Below are positions 7,556-16,700 of a stretch of 42,166 nt of DNA, piece after piece. Position 1 is the first letter of the stretch. Each line of letters starts with the position of its first letter. The position numbers were made by a program, and so were the translations under genes. Origin of the DNA: Opitutus sp. (GTDB lineage Bacteria > Verrucomicrobiota > Verrucomicrobiia > Opitutales > Opitutaceae); NCBI GenBank assembly GCA_013821985.1, contig PNJQ01000029.1:1-42166 (forward strand), in the 5' to 3' direction. A model generated the notes under the pieces. The model saw nothing but the letters and a program-made list of their open reading frames with translations, did not search any database and had not been told where the DNA came from.

Positions 7556-8278
7556 CTACTGCACGCCGGCCGAGCGCGGTGCGTTCTGCCGCGCGATGAT
7601 GATCGAGAAAAGGATGACCCAAAAACAATTCACCATGGAATTGAGCGGCAACTGCAACGCTGGCGGCATCGCGTAGATGCACGCCGCGGCCGGCACCCAC
7701 ACGCCGACGACCGCGATCATCACTGCTAGCACGCGGCGCGCATACCAGCGCGGCCGGCGCAGATCGGCGAGCGCCGGTCCCCACGAATAGTCCGCGTCCT
7801 TCCAGTCATAGATGAGCACGCCATAGGGCGCGGCGAACAAGCCGTTATAGACGATCTGATCGAACAGCAGCTTTTTGCCGATGGTCGCGAAGCTCAGGTC
7901 CGTGCCGAACAGGAACGCCTGCAATCGATAGAACGCGTCCACCTCGATGCCCTTGTAGCCCCAGAACAGCGCGAAAAAGATCAAGTGTCGCCACGGATGC
8001 CGCGCGCGCGTGCTCGGCGAGAAGTGCAGGTAGAGAAACGGGATGATGCCGGCGAACAGCGCGGTCGAAATGGCCGAATAATAAAACCCGCCGCGCACGC
8101 GAAATGCCGCGAGTTGCTCGAGCGCCGCGTGAAACGCCGGCACCTGGTAATAGCTGACGACCACCGTCACCGCCGCGCCCACGAGGATCGTGCCCGGCAA
8201 CGCGGTCGCGCGCGCGCCGTGGAGCCCCGCCTGCCAGGGCGACTCTTCCGTTGTCATTATATGGGTCGTTTCGGCCAT
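7556..8278 (-). CDS. Membrane protein with Mpv17/PMP22-like spacing
   Basis: The product is 240 aa with about five to six hydrophobic segments. The segment IGKKLLFDQIVYNGLFAAPY has the K-x-L-x-DQ-x-x-x-x-x-x-P pattern seen in eukaryotic Mpv17/PMP22 proteins. Downstream, a W-x-P segment is followed by PALQLPL, an Asn and FWVILFS, which echoes the WP...P...Q...N...WN..LS signature of that family. Bacterial members are known but little studied. The resemblance is my own pattern match, so the safe call is a polytopic membrane protein of unknown function. The start at 8278 (MAETTH) is one of two, the other being MTTEES eight codons in. It is upstream of cysK on the same strand, with a repeat-bearing 237-nt gap. 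Confidence 0.7.
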   Translation of the reverse strand: MAETTHIMTTEESPWQAGLHGARATALPGTILVGAAVTVVVSYYQVPAFHAALEQLAAFRVRGGFYYSAISTALFAGIIPFLYLHFSPSTRARHPWRHLIFFALFWGYKGIEVDAFYRLQAFLFGTDLSFATIGKKLLFDQIVYNGLFAAPYGVLIYDWKDADYSWGPALADLRRPRWYARRVLAVMIAVVGVWVPAAACIYAMPPALQLPLNSMVNCFWVILFSIIIARQNAPRSAGVQ

Positions 8279-8371
8279 GAAAGGGCCGACTCAACCAAAC
8301 CGCGCGCGCGGCGCCAGCGTGAATCCGCCGCAGTGCCCCGGGCCGAAGGACCAAGAGCGGACTCAGGGTAG

Positions 8372-8393
8372 GGCGGTGAGTCCCTTCACCGCC
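8372..8393. repeat. Hairpin GGCGGTGA / TCACCGCC
   Basis: A perfect 8-bp stem with a 6-nt loop lies within a longer GC-rich stretch that continues with GCGAGGGCGCC-type palindromic pieces to about 8465. Its style is that of a REP half-element. Confidence 0.45.
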
Positions 8394-8481
8394 GAGGGAA
8401 CGAAGGATCGAGACGCGGTGCCCTCGCCGCGTTTTCGCGCGTTGCCGACCCGAGCGAGGGCGCCCCGACTCCATGTCTTTT

Positions 8482-8559
8482 TGTCGGAGCCTGTTTACCG
8501 GCGATTCGAAGCGGATGACGCGATCGCACGTCCTTATCGCCTGTAAACAGGCTCCTACA
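8482..8559. repeat. REP-like element, family 3 (TAGGAGCCTG...CAGGCTCCTA)
   Basis: The left arm TGTCGGAGCCTGTTTACCGG and right arm CGCCTGTAAACAGGCTCCTA are inverted copies. Two further copies are at 17325-17410 and 36466-36540, with different centres but the same arms. Confidence 0.75.
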
Positions 8560-8572
8560 CCTGCCCCCCGCC

Positions 8573-8610
8573 TTCAGCCTTCAGCCCTCAGCCCTCAGCC
8601 CTCAGCCCTT
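8573..8610. repeat. Heptamer tandem repeat (TCAGCCC)
   Basis: About five successive copies of a 7-bp unit TCAGCCC/TCAGCCT are seen directly, ending in TTTTCCCCC. The array lies about 140 nt upstream of the sigma-factor start. Copy number could vary by slippage. Confidence 0.7.
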
Positions 8611-8747
8611 TTCCCCCGTCGCCTCCGCCTAGACGAGCCTCCCGCGGCATTCCGTTATCTGAATCCGCAAAAATTTTCCGTGACCGGGAAACAGCTCGAC
8701 TCTGCCTCCGGGGAGGCGTCCCGTGAAGCCGGTCACCCCTCGCACCC

Positions 8748-9278
8748 GTGAGTAGCAACGACTCTGCGGAAATTTCCCGTTGGTTCGCCGCCGAAGTGCA
8801 GCCGCACGAACCGGCGTTGCGGGCTTGGCTGCGCGCGCAATTTCCCGGGCTGACCGATGTGGACGATATCGTGCAGGAAAGTTTCGCGCGCGTCCTCCGC
8901 GCCCGCGAACGCGCCGAGGTGCACACGCCGCGGGCGTTGCTCTTCACCACGGCGCGGCACGTCGCGATCGATCTCGTGCGCCGGCAAAAAATTGTCGCCT
9001 TCGAACCCATAACGGAAATGGGCGGCTCGCCCGTCTATGACGAGGGGACAGGTGTCGCCGAAAGCGCCGCCCATCGCCAGGAACTCGAAATTTTGACTCA
9101 CGCCATCCAGTCGCTGCCCGACCGTTGCCGCCAGGTGCTCACCTTGCGGAAGATCTACGGCTTGTCCCAAAAGGAGATCGCCGCGCAGCTCGGCATTTCC
9201 GAGCACACGGTCGAGGTGCAGGTGGCCAACGGCATGCGCCGTTGCACGGATTTTCTCGCCCGCCACGGTCTGCCCTGA
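8748..9278 (+). CDS. ECF RNA polymerase sigma factor, FecI-like
   Basis: The product is 176 aa from a GTG start. Sigma region 2 (~25-80) includes FPGLTDVDDIVQESFARVL and TARHVAIDLVRRQK. Region 4 (~105-165) includes LPDRCRQVLTLRKIYGLSQK and the HTH EIAAQLGISEHTVEVQVANG. Both the length and the FecR gene 6 nt downstream fit the FecI branch of ECF sigma factors, which are controlled by a FecR anti-sigma and a TonB-dependent receptor. It should direct transcription of the receptor operon behind it. The upstream leader contains CCGGTCACC 12 nt before the start, and a similar motif precedes the receptor start. No ATG is available nearby. Confidence 0.92.
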   Translation: MSSNDSAEISRWFAAEVQPHEPALRAWLRAQFPGLTDVDDIVQESFARVLRARERAEVHTPRALLFTTARHVAIDLVRRQKIVAFEPITEMGGSPVYDEGTGVAESAAHRQELEILTHAIQSLPDRCRQVLTLRKIYGLSQKEIAAQLGISEHTVEVQVANGMRRCTDFLARHGLP

Positions 9279-9284
9279 GCCGCC

Positions 9285-10316
9285 ATGCGTTCTACCTCCG
9301 ACAACCACCCCGACTCCCACGCGTCGCACGATATCGACGCCGTCGCAGCGGCGTGGCTGGCCCGCCACGACCGCGGACTCTCCGCGGCGGAGCAGGACGC
9401 ATATCTGCAATGGCTGCGCGAAGACCCGCGCCACGGCGCCGCGATCAACCGCCAGAAGGCGGCCTGGGGCGCGCTCGACATGCTTGCCGAGTGGAAGCCC
9501 GTGCACAGCGCGCAACCGAATCCGGACCTGCTCGCCGTGCCGCACCGCCGCCGCTGGATCTGGACGGCGGTGCTCGCGACCGCCGCGGCGATCGCGCTGG
9601 GATTTTTCGCCGTCCGCCCGGCGATGTTCGACGCGTCCGCCCCGGCCACCGCGCGCATTGTCCGCAATTCCGAGGTGCGCACGCTCGCGGACGGCTCCGT
9701 CGTCGAATTGAACAAGGGCGCGGAGATCGCCGTCGATTTTTCCACGCCGGAGCGCCACATCCGCCTCTTGCGCGGCGAAGCGCATTTCACCGTCGCGAAG
9801 ATGGGCCCCGACCGGCCGTTCATCGTCACCGCCGGCACGCTGCGCGTCCGCGCGGTCGGCACGGTGTTCAACGTCCGCATGAGCGGCGATCACGTCGATG
9901 TTCTCGTCACCGAGGGCAAAGTCCGCGTCGATCCCGCGAAGCCCGCCGAAGTCGAACTCGTCGTCAACGCCCGCATGCTCGGGGCGGGCGAGCGCACGAG
10001 CGTGAATCTCGCGGAGCCCACGCCGGCTCCGCCCGAAGTGGTGACGGCGAGCGACACCGAGATCGAACAGGTGCTCGCCTGGCAGGGCGTGCGGATCAAA
10101 TTCGACGAGACGCCGCTGCAGGAAGCCGTCGATGAATTCAACCGCCACAACGGCACGCGCTTCATCATCGCCGACCGTCGCATCGCCTCGATCCTGATCG
10201 GCGGCAACATCCGCGCGGACAACGCCGAGGCCTTCGCGCATTTTCTGCAGAACGGTTTCGGCGTGAGCGTCGAGTCCGACGAGCGCGGCCGTTTCGTGCT
10301 GCACGCCGCGCGCTGA
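9285..10316 (+). CDS. FecR-family anti-sigma / signal-transducing protein
   Basis: The product is 343 aa. The cytoplasmic N-terminal domain (1-85) carries WLARHDRGLSAAEQDAYLQW, the DUF4880-type sigma-binding helix region. A single membrane span lies at ~91-110 after RRRWIW. The periplasmic FecR domain (~123-215) includes VRTLADGSVVELNKGAEIAV and LLRGEAHFTVAK. The C-terminal ~85 residues (GVRIKFDETPLQEAVDEFNR onward) form an STN-like/DUF4974 domain that would touch the receptor's own STN domain. It starts 6 nt after the sigma gene stop, so the two are translationally close. By family analogy it relays occupancy of the outer-membrane receptor to the sigma factor. Confidence 0.92.
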   Translation: MRSTSDNHPDSHASHDIDAVAAAWLARHDRGLSAAEQDAYLQWLREDPRHGAAINRQKAAWGALDMLAEWKPVHSAQPNPDLLAVPHRRRWIWTAVLATAAAIALGFFAVRPAMFDASAPATARIVRNSEVRTLADGSVVELNKGAEIAVDFSTPERHIRLLRGEAHFTVAKMGPDRPFIVTAGTLRVRAVGTVFNVRMSGDHVDVLVTEGKVRVDPAKPAEVELVVNARMLGAGERTSVNLAEPTPAPPEVVTASDTEIEQVLAWQGVRIKFDETPLQEAVDEFNRHNGTRFIIADRRIASILIGGNIRADNAEAFAHFLQNGFGVSVESDERGRFVLHAAR

Positions 10317-10455
10317 GACGCGCGCCCTCCGTCATAAGCCGCGCGCGAGGCGCGCAATTTCTTTGCTCGTGCCTAATGGAATGGCGGCCGCGGGTCGTCG
10401 TTCCCTTTGTCCGGCCACCCCTCGTCACCTCCCGACCGGTCACCTCCACACACCA

Positions 10456-13400
10456 ATGAACACTACGCCTCCGTTGCCCCCGCTGCTCCGCCGATCGCGG
10501 CGCGCCGCTTTGTCGGTTTCTCTCGCCCTGCTCGCGCTCGTCGCGTTCGGCGCCGAACCCGCGCGCAAGAACTACAACCTGCCCGCCGGCGACGCCGCCG
10601 CGACGCTGAAGGCGTTTTCGCAGCAGTCCGGTGAACAGATCGTTTTCCCCGTCGAAAGCGTGCGCGGCGTGCAGACCAAGCCCGTCGCCGGTGAATTAAA
10701 CGCGCGCGAAGCGCTCGAGCTGATGGTGGCCGGCACCGACCTCGTCGTTGGACAGGATGAGAAAACCGGGGCGCTTGCCGTGTATCCGCGAGGCTCCGCT
10801 CCGACGAACGTGCGCGCATCCGAGCTGAACAAGGCGATCAAACTCGAAGACTATCGCGTGCTGGGCTCCCGCATCCGGCAATCCGAGGTCGCCGGGCCGT
10901 CGCCGGTGAGTAGCTATGACGCCGAATACATCCGCTCCACGGGTGCATTCACGCTGGCGGACTTTCTCAATTCCATCCCACAGAGTTACACGGGCATCTC
11001 CTCCGGTCGCGGCTCGGCTCCGAACGAACTTAATCCCGAGTTCGGCCAGCGCACCGAGACGACAACACCGCCCTTCAATCTCATTATCGGTTCGTCCGCG
11101 GCGCCGCCGGCCCAGACCGGTGTTTCCGCCGCCTCGCTTCGTGGTCTCGGTTCCGGCTCCACGCTGGTGCTCGTGGACGGACGCCGTGTGGCCCAGTCCG
11201 GTGCGGGTAACCGTGGCACCGACACCCGGCAGGGATTCGTGAATCTCAACACAATCCCGCTCGGCATGGTCGAACGCGTCGAGGTCATCACCGATGGTTC
11301 GTCTGCCATTTATGGCGCCGATGCGGTCGCCGGCGTGGTCAACGTGGTATTGAAGAAAAATTTCGTCGGCTCCGAGGTGACCGGCGCAACGCGTCTCGCC
11401 GAACACGGCGGCGGCCGCGAGCGCGCGGGCACGCTCATGCATGGCTTCAATTACGGCAAACTCAGCGGCACGATTTCCGTGGACTACTTCGACCGCCAGA
11501 ACCTGAAGGCGAGCAAGCGCTCGTTCTCCAAAAACCAAAATCACACCGCGATTCCGCGCGCGATCCAGACCACCGACGGTTCCGTGCTCTTCGGTCGCGA
11601 TTTCCGCCTCCTCTGGGGCTACCCCGCCGTCGTCCAAGCGTCTGGCGGAACGGTGTCCGGCACTTTCAATGAGCTTCCCGGCGTGCGCGTCGTGCTGACG
11701 CCGGAAGGCTCGACCGGCACGCCGACGGTCGCGCAGTTCATCCCGACCACGACGATCGTGCCGCCGGCTTCCGTGGTGAACGGATCCGGCCAGCGCCGGC
11801 TGAATACGGCGGAATTCCTGGATATCATCCCCGAGAAGGAGACCCTCGGCGTCGCGACGAATTTCACCTACGCGTTCAACGAGCGTTTCGAAGCCTTCGC
11901 CAGCCTCCGCACCTCGAAGAACACCACGACGACCAATGCGCAGATCTCCGCCAGCTCACTGGTTGGCGGTTTCGGTTCAGCGGCCATCCTTCCGGCCGCA
12001 CTCAATCCCTTTAACCAGAATGTGAGCATCGGTATGATGCTCGTGGAATTCGGCCCCGAGTCGCAGACCGTCCGCACGCTCGACGACGCCGTGACCGCGG
12101 GTGTGCGCGGCCACGCCGGGCAGACGTGGCAGTGGGAGGTCGGCGGTTCGTGGCAGAACCAGAAGGATCGGCAGATTACGCGCGCCTACAACGGCGGCGG
12201 CTTTATCTCACTCCTCACCGCGGCCGACCCGGCGCAGCGCTTCAATCCTTTCATTGACGCTCGCGCGCCCGGTGCTGTTTCCCAGGCCGCGCTGCTCGAG
12301 CGCCTCGCGGTCTATCCTTCGCTGCACTCCAAATCGACGGATACCGCGTTCGACTTCAGCGCCGACGGCGACCTGTTCGATTTCTGGGGCGGTCCGGTGA
12401 AGATGGCCTTCGGCGGCAACCATCGCGTTTCGGAGGTCGGTTCCACGGCGGTCTCTTGGTCCACGAACGCGGTCACTTCCGTTCCGACCCGCACGGTAGT
12501 GTCCGGTGAACAGACGCGCCGTGCGGCTTTCGCCGAATTCATGGTGCCGTTCGTGGGCAAGGACAACGCCCGACCATTCATCCGGCGATTCGACCTCCAG
12601 CTCGCAGGTCGCTACGAGAAGGCCGCCAGCTTTACCGCAAAGACGCCCAAGGTCGGATTTTCTTTCGTGCCGGTGGAGTCGCTGCTGCTCCGGGCGAATT
12701 GGAGCCAAGGCTTCCGCGCTCCGGGTGTGACGGAATTTTTGGTCATCTCGCCCAACTTGACCTCGACACTCACCGACCCGCGCCGCACCCCCACGTCTAC
12801 CCCGGGCGTCGTCGTCACGCGCGGTTCGAACCTGGATCCGCAGGAGGAGACTTCCGAGAACGTGTTCTTCGGCGTGGTCTATGAGCCGAAATTTGCGCGC
12901 GGCCTGAAATTGCAGGTCGATATTTACGAGACCACGCAGGAGGACGCGCTGCAGGTCATTTCCGCTCAGAATATCGTGAACAACGAATCCCTCTTTCCGG
13001 GCCGTGTCACACGCGCGGCGCCGGATGCCACCGATACCTCTCTCAGTCAGCCGGGCCGCATTACGCAGGTGGACCAGACGTTCGTGAACTTCGGCAAGAT
13101 CGTGAATCGTTCGCTCGATCTGACCGCCGAATACACGCTGCCATGGGAGCAATTCGGGCGCATCCGCGCCAGCATCTTTGCCAGCCACACCCTCGAGGCC
13201 ACGCGCCAGGTCGCCCCCGGTCAGCCGGAGGTCGTGCTTGAGGAGGATACCGCGTCCCCACCGAAGTGGAAATACAACGTCGGCCTTAACTGGAACAAAG
13301 GCTCGTGGAGTGTCGCGGCATTCGCCTGGCACATGGACAGCTTCAACTCAAACAACGCCGGCAACCCTCTCGTCGCCAACAGCACCACCATCGCCTATTT

Positions 13401-13623
13401 CCCCACGCCCGCCGTTACCAAGGTCGATGCGCGTATCGCCTACGACTTCAGAAACGGAATCTGGCGCGGCTACGGCAAAGGCCTGCGGGTCGGTCTTGGG
13501 GTGAACAACATCTTCGACAAGGAGCCGCCGTTCTCGGACACGATTTGGGGCATGAATGCAGGCTTGCACTACCAATTCATCCTCGGTCGCGCCTACGAAT
13601 TGTCGTTCCTGATGCCGTTCTAA
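10456..13623 (+). CDS. TonB-dependent receptor with N-terminal STN domain
   Basis: The product is 1055 aa from ATG 10456 (MNTTPPLPP), chosen because a signal peptide (~12-32, ending AFGA) follows directly. The frame is open upstream to 10363. The STN/secretin-TonB domain (~38-110) begins YNLPAGDAAATLKAFSQQSG. The plug domain (~135-320) includes VSAASLRGLGSGSTLVLVDG and VITDGSSAIYGADAVAGVVN. The beta-barrel runs to a C-terminal Phe (LSFLMPF), the usual outer-membrane insertion signal. The STN domain and the upstream sigma/FecR genes mark it as a transducing receptor. The ligand cannot be read from sequence; the plug pattern is of the kind widespread in Verrucomicrobiota and Xanthomonadales, where substrates include oligosaccharides and peptides as well as siderophores. 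A hairpin follows the stop. Confidence 0.95.
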   Translation: MNTTPPLPPLLRRSRRAALSVSLALLALVAFGAEPARKNYNLPAGDAAATLKAFSQQSGEQIVFPVESVRGVQTKPVAGELNAREALELMVAGTDLVVGQDEKTGALAVYPRGSAPTNVRASELNKAIKLEDYRVLGSRIRQSEVAGPSPVSSYDAEYIRSTGAFTLADFLNSIPQSYTGISSGRGSAPNELNPEFGQRTETTTPPFNLIIGSSAAPPAQTGVSAASLRGLGSGSTLVLVDGRRVAQSGAGNRGTDTRQGFVNLNTIPLGMVERVEVITDGSSAIYGADAVAGVVNVVLKKNFVGSEVTGATRLAEHGGGRERAGTLMHGFNYGKLSGTISVDYFDRQNLKASKRSFSKNQNHTAIPRAIQTTDGSVLFGRDFRLLWGYPAVVQASGGTVSGTFNELPGVRVVLTPEGSTGTPTVAQFIPTTTIVPPASVVNGSGQRRLNTAEFLDIIPEKETLGVATNFTYAFNERFEAFASLRTSKNTTTTNAQISASSLVGGFGSAAILPAALNPFNQNVSIGMMLVEFGPESQTVRTLDDAVTAGVRGHAGQTWQWEVGGSWQNQKDRQITRAYNGGGFISLLTAADPAQRFNPFIDARAPGAVSQAALLERLAVYPSLHSKSTDTAFDFSADGDLFDFWGGPVKMAFGGNHRVSEVGSTAVSWSTNAVTSVPTRTVVSGEQTRRAAFAEFMVPFVGKDNARPFIRRFDLQLAGRYEKAASFTAKTPKVGFSFVPVESLLLRANWSQGFRAPGVTEFLVISPNLTSTLTDPRRTPTSTPGVVVTRGSNLDPQEETSENVFFGVVYEPKFARGLKLQVDIYETTQEDALQVISAQNIVNNESLFPGRVTRAAPDATDTSLSQPGRITQVDQTFVNFGKIVNRSLDLTAEYTLPWEQFGRIRASIFASHTLEATRQVAPGQPEVVLEEDTASPPKWKYNVGLNWNKGSWSVAAFAWHMDSFNSNNAGNPLVANSTTIAYFPTPAVTKVDARIAYDFRNGIWRGYGKGLRVGLGVNNIFDKEPPFSDTIWGMNAGLHYQFILGRAYELSFLMPF

Positions 13624-13655
13624 TCCGGCTCACCTCCATTCTGATCTCTTCCTTT

Positions 13656-13684
13656 CCGCGGCGGCACTTCCGGTGCCGCCGCGG
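13656..13684 (+). terminator. 12-bp perfect hairpin between receptor and thioredoxin gene
   Basis: CCGCGGCGGCAC and GTGCCGCCGCGG pair perfectly around TTCCG, 33 nt after the receptor stop and 34 nt before the next ATG. It is followed by GTCCCTTTGCC, a weak T-tract. It may attenuate or process the transcript rather than end it fully. Confidence 0.5.
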
Positions 13685-13717
13685 GTCCCTTTGCCTCGCT
13701 TCCGTTCTGCTTCGTTC

Positions 13718-16700
13718 ATGAAAAAATTCCTCACTGTCCTGCTGGCCTGCGCCGGCCTCTGTTCTCTCGCGCCGGCGCAAACACCGGAAACCGTGCCCGC
13801 GTCCGCCGACCCGTCGAGCGCCCGCATCGCCGGCCCGAAGGCGGGTGACGTTGCGCCCGACTTCACCGTCTATGACGCCGCGGGCAAGGAAGTGAAGTTG
13901 TCCGATTTTCGCGGCAAGATCGTCATGCTCGACATCTGGGCGACGTGGTGCGGCCCGTGCGTCGCCGCCATGCCGCACAACAGCGAGCTTGCCGAAAAAT
14001 ACGCGAACGAAGGCTTCGTGCTCCTCGCCGTCTGCGCCTCCGACACGCGCGAAAACTACGACGGCTGGGTGAAGCGCAACGCCGCCAAATACAAGTTCGC
14101 CACCGCGCACGACCGCGCCGGCAAGGATTGGAACAACTCCGTCTTCAACACCACCTGGGGTGTCACCGGCTTCCCGACGATCTACGTCATCGGCCGCGAC
14201 GGCAAAGTCGTCGGCATGACCGCCGGCGGCGGCAACGGCGAGAACCCCGGCGTCACGCGCCTGCTCGCGAAGGCCGGCCTTTCGATTTCCACGGCGCATC
14301 TCCCGCCCGAGGAAACCGGCGCGCGCAAATCCGTCCCGATGGTCGGCAAGACCGCGGCGCGTCCCGCGACTCCGACGATGCGCTTCGCCAACATGACTGC
14401 AGGCGAGCCCGTGCCGGATTTCACCACGACCGATGCCGCGGGCAAAGCGGTGAAGCTCTCCGATTTCAAGGGCAAGACCGTGTTCATCAGCTTCTGGACC
14501 GGTGGGCGCAATCCGCCCGACGACGTCGCAAAGCTCCACGCGACCTACCGCGACCAAGGCCTCGCCGTTTGGGGCATCAACACCGCGACCGAACGCGCCG
14601 ATTTTGAACAATGGGCGACAACCAACGCCGCTGCGCTCGGCCACACGGTTTCGTGGGATCCCGCCGGCAAGGCCGTCATGGAGGCGATCTCGCACATGAT
14701 TTTCGGCGCCGGAATGTATCCCGCGTATGGCGTCGTCGGACCCGACGGCACCCTTGTCGGCGGCGTCATCGGCATGGGCCCGCGCGTCAGCGCGCTGCTC
14801 CGCGAGATCGTCGGCCGCGCCGGCTTCAAACTCACCGACGACGACAAAAAACTCGTCGATGACGCGCTCGCAGCGATGCGTAACGCCCCCGCCACCGCGC
14901 CCGCGATGGGTGGGGGAATGCTGCCCGCCACGCCCAGCGGCGGTATGACTCCCGCGACCCCCGCCGCCGCGGCGCCGAAAGCGCCGTTCCGCGAAAGCTA
15001 CGGCAAGCTGAAGGCCGGCGACGCGATTCCGGATTTCACCGTGCTGACACCCGAGGGCAAGGAGGCGAAATTTTCCGACTACGCCAAGGGCAAGACCGTC
15101 GTGCTCGATTTTTGGGCGACGTGGTGCGGCCCCTGCCAGAAGGCGATGCCGCATTACGAGGAGATCCACCGCAAATACGGCAGCAAGGGCGTGGTGATCC
15201 TCGGCGTGTGCGGATTCGACACGCGGGAGAATTACGAGAAGTGGGTCGCCGACAACCAGGGCAAATACACGTTCGCGACCGCGTTCGATCCCGTCGGCAA
15301 ACCCGCCTCCGGTGACAAGGACGCGATGAGCAAGACCGTGATGATGCAGGTCAGTGGCGGAGCGCTGACGCCGTTGCCGACTACGCTCGTGATCAATCCG
15401 GCCGGCAAGCTGGTCGGGTCCTACGTCGGCTACGGCGAAGCGACGCACGACGGTCTCGCCAATCTGCTCATGCTTGCCGGTGTTGAGCTGGCGAACGACG
15501 ACAAGCCGAAGATTTTCTTTTCCGCCGGCTCGACTCTTCGCGCCGCCGCGGCCGCAACGATCAAGCCCGCGCCCGGTGGCGGCATGACGCCCGCCGTGCC
15601 GCGCAAGGCGACGCTCGGCACGGGTGACGTCGCGCCGGACTTCGCGATGCGCACGGCCGACGACCGCGACCTCAAGCTCTCCGACTTCAAGGGCAAGGTC
15701 GTCATCCTCGACTTCTGGGCCACGTGGTGCGGACCGTGCATCGCGTCCTTCCCGCATACGCAAAAGATCGCCGCGAAATACAAGGACCAGGACGTCGTCG
15801 TCCTCGCCTCCGGCACGAGCGACACCATCGCGTCGTTCAAGAAATGGATTCCCGCCAACACGCCGAAGTATCCCGACATGATCTGGGCCTTCGATTCCAA
15901 CGAGCGCGGCAGCACGACGTTCGATGACCGCGCCTCCGCGAAGCATTACGGCGTCGTCGGCATTCCCACGCAGTTCGTCATCGGCCGCGACGGGAAGATC
16001 CTCGCCACCATCGTCGGCAACGGCGGCGAAGACGATGCGCGCACCGAGACCGCGCTCGCCGCCGCGGGTGTGAAAGTTGACGAAGCCATCGTCGCTAAGG
16101 GCAAGGAACAGCTCGCGAAAAACGCCGAGCAGGAAAAGGCCCGCGCCGAAGCCGCCAAGATTCCGCGCGCGCCCTTCAACGAAGGATTTGGCAAACTCAA
16201 AGCCGGCGACGTCGCGCCCGAAGTCGAAGTGCTCAAGCTCGATGGCACGAAGGTGCCGCTCTCGTCCGTCTCGTCCGGCCGCGTGACGGTGCTCGGCGTG
16301 TGGTCCGGCCAGCACGGCCCCGGCGATGGATTCCTGACGCAGTGGCGTGAGTGGAGCGCGAAGTATCCGCAGGTCGCGTTCGTCGGCCTCGGCGGTTTCG
16401 CCACCGTCGCCGACATTGCCGCGTGGCAGACGGCGAACGCGGAAAAATTCCCCTTCCCGCTCTTCGCGGATCCGGTCGGCCCTTCGCCGCGCCCGGTCCG
16501 TCCACTCGATGAAGCGACCGACGAGGAAAAAGCCGCGTTCCGCAAAGCGAGCGGCGAGCACTTCCAGAATCTCGTGACGTTTAAGCTCGGTGGCGTGATG
16601 CCGCCCGTGCCCGCGACGATCGTGTTCGACGCGGCCGGGAAAGTGATCGGTTGGAGCGGCGGTTTTGGCCCGGGCTACTCCGAGGGTCTCGCTAATCTCC

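Larger units (their letters stand above)
8279..8747. other. Divergent gap upstream of the sigma factor, repeat-rich
   Basis: This 469-nt region separates the minus-strand membrane-protein gene from the plus-strand sigma operon. It holds a hairpin at 8372-8393, a family-3 palindrome at 8482-8559, a heptamer array at 8573-8610 and an AT-rich CAAAAATTTTCC stretch near 8669 that could be part of the sigma operon promoter. No coding frame is convincing. Confidence 0.6.

Noticed and set aside
8733..10304. 523-codon minus-strand frame over the sigma/FecR genes
   Set aside because: Shadow of two well-supported genes.
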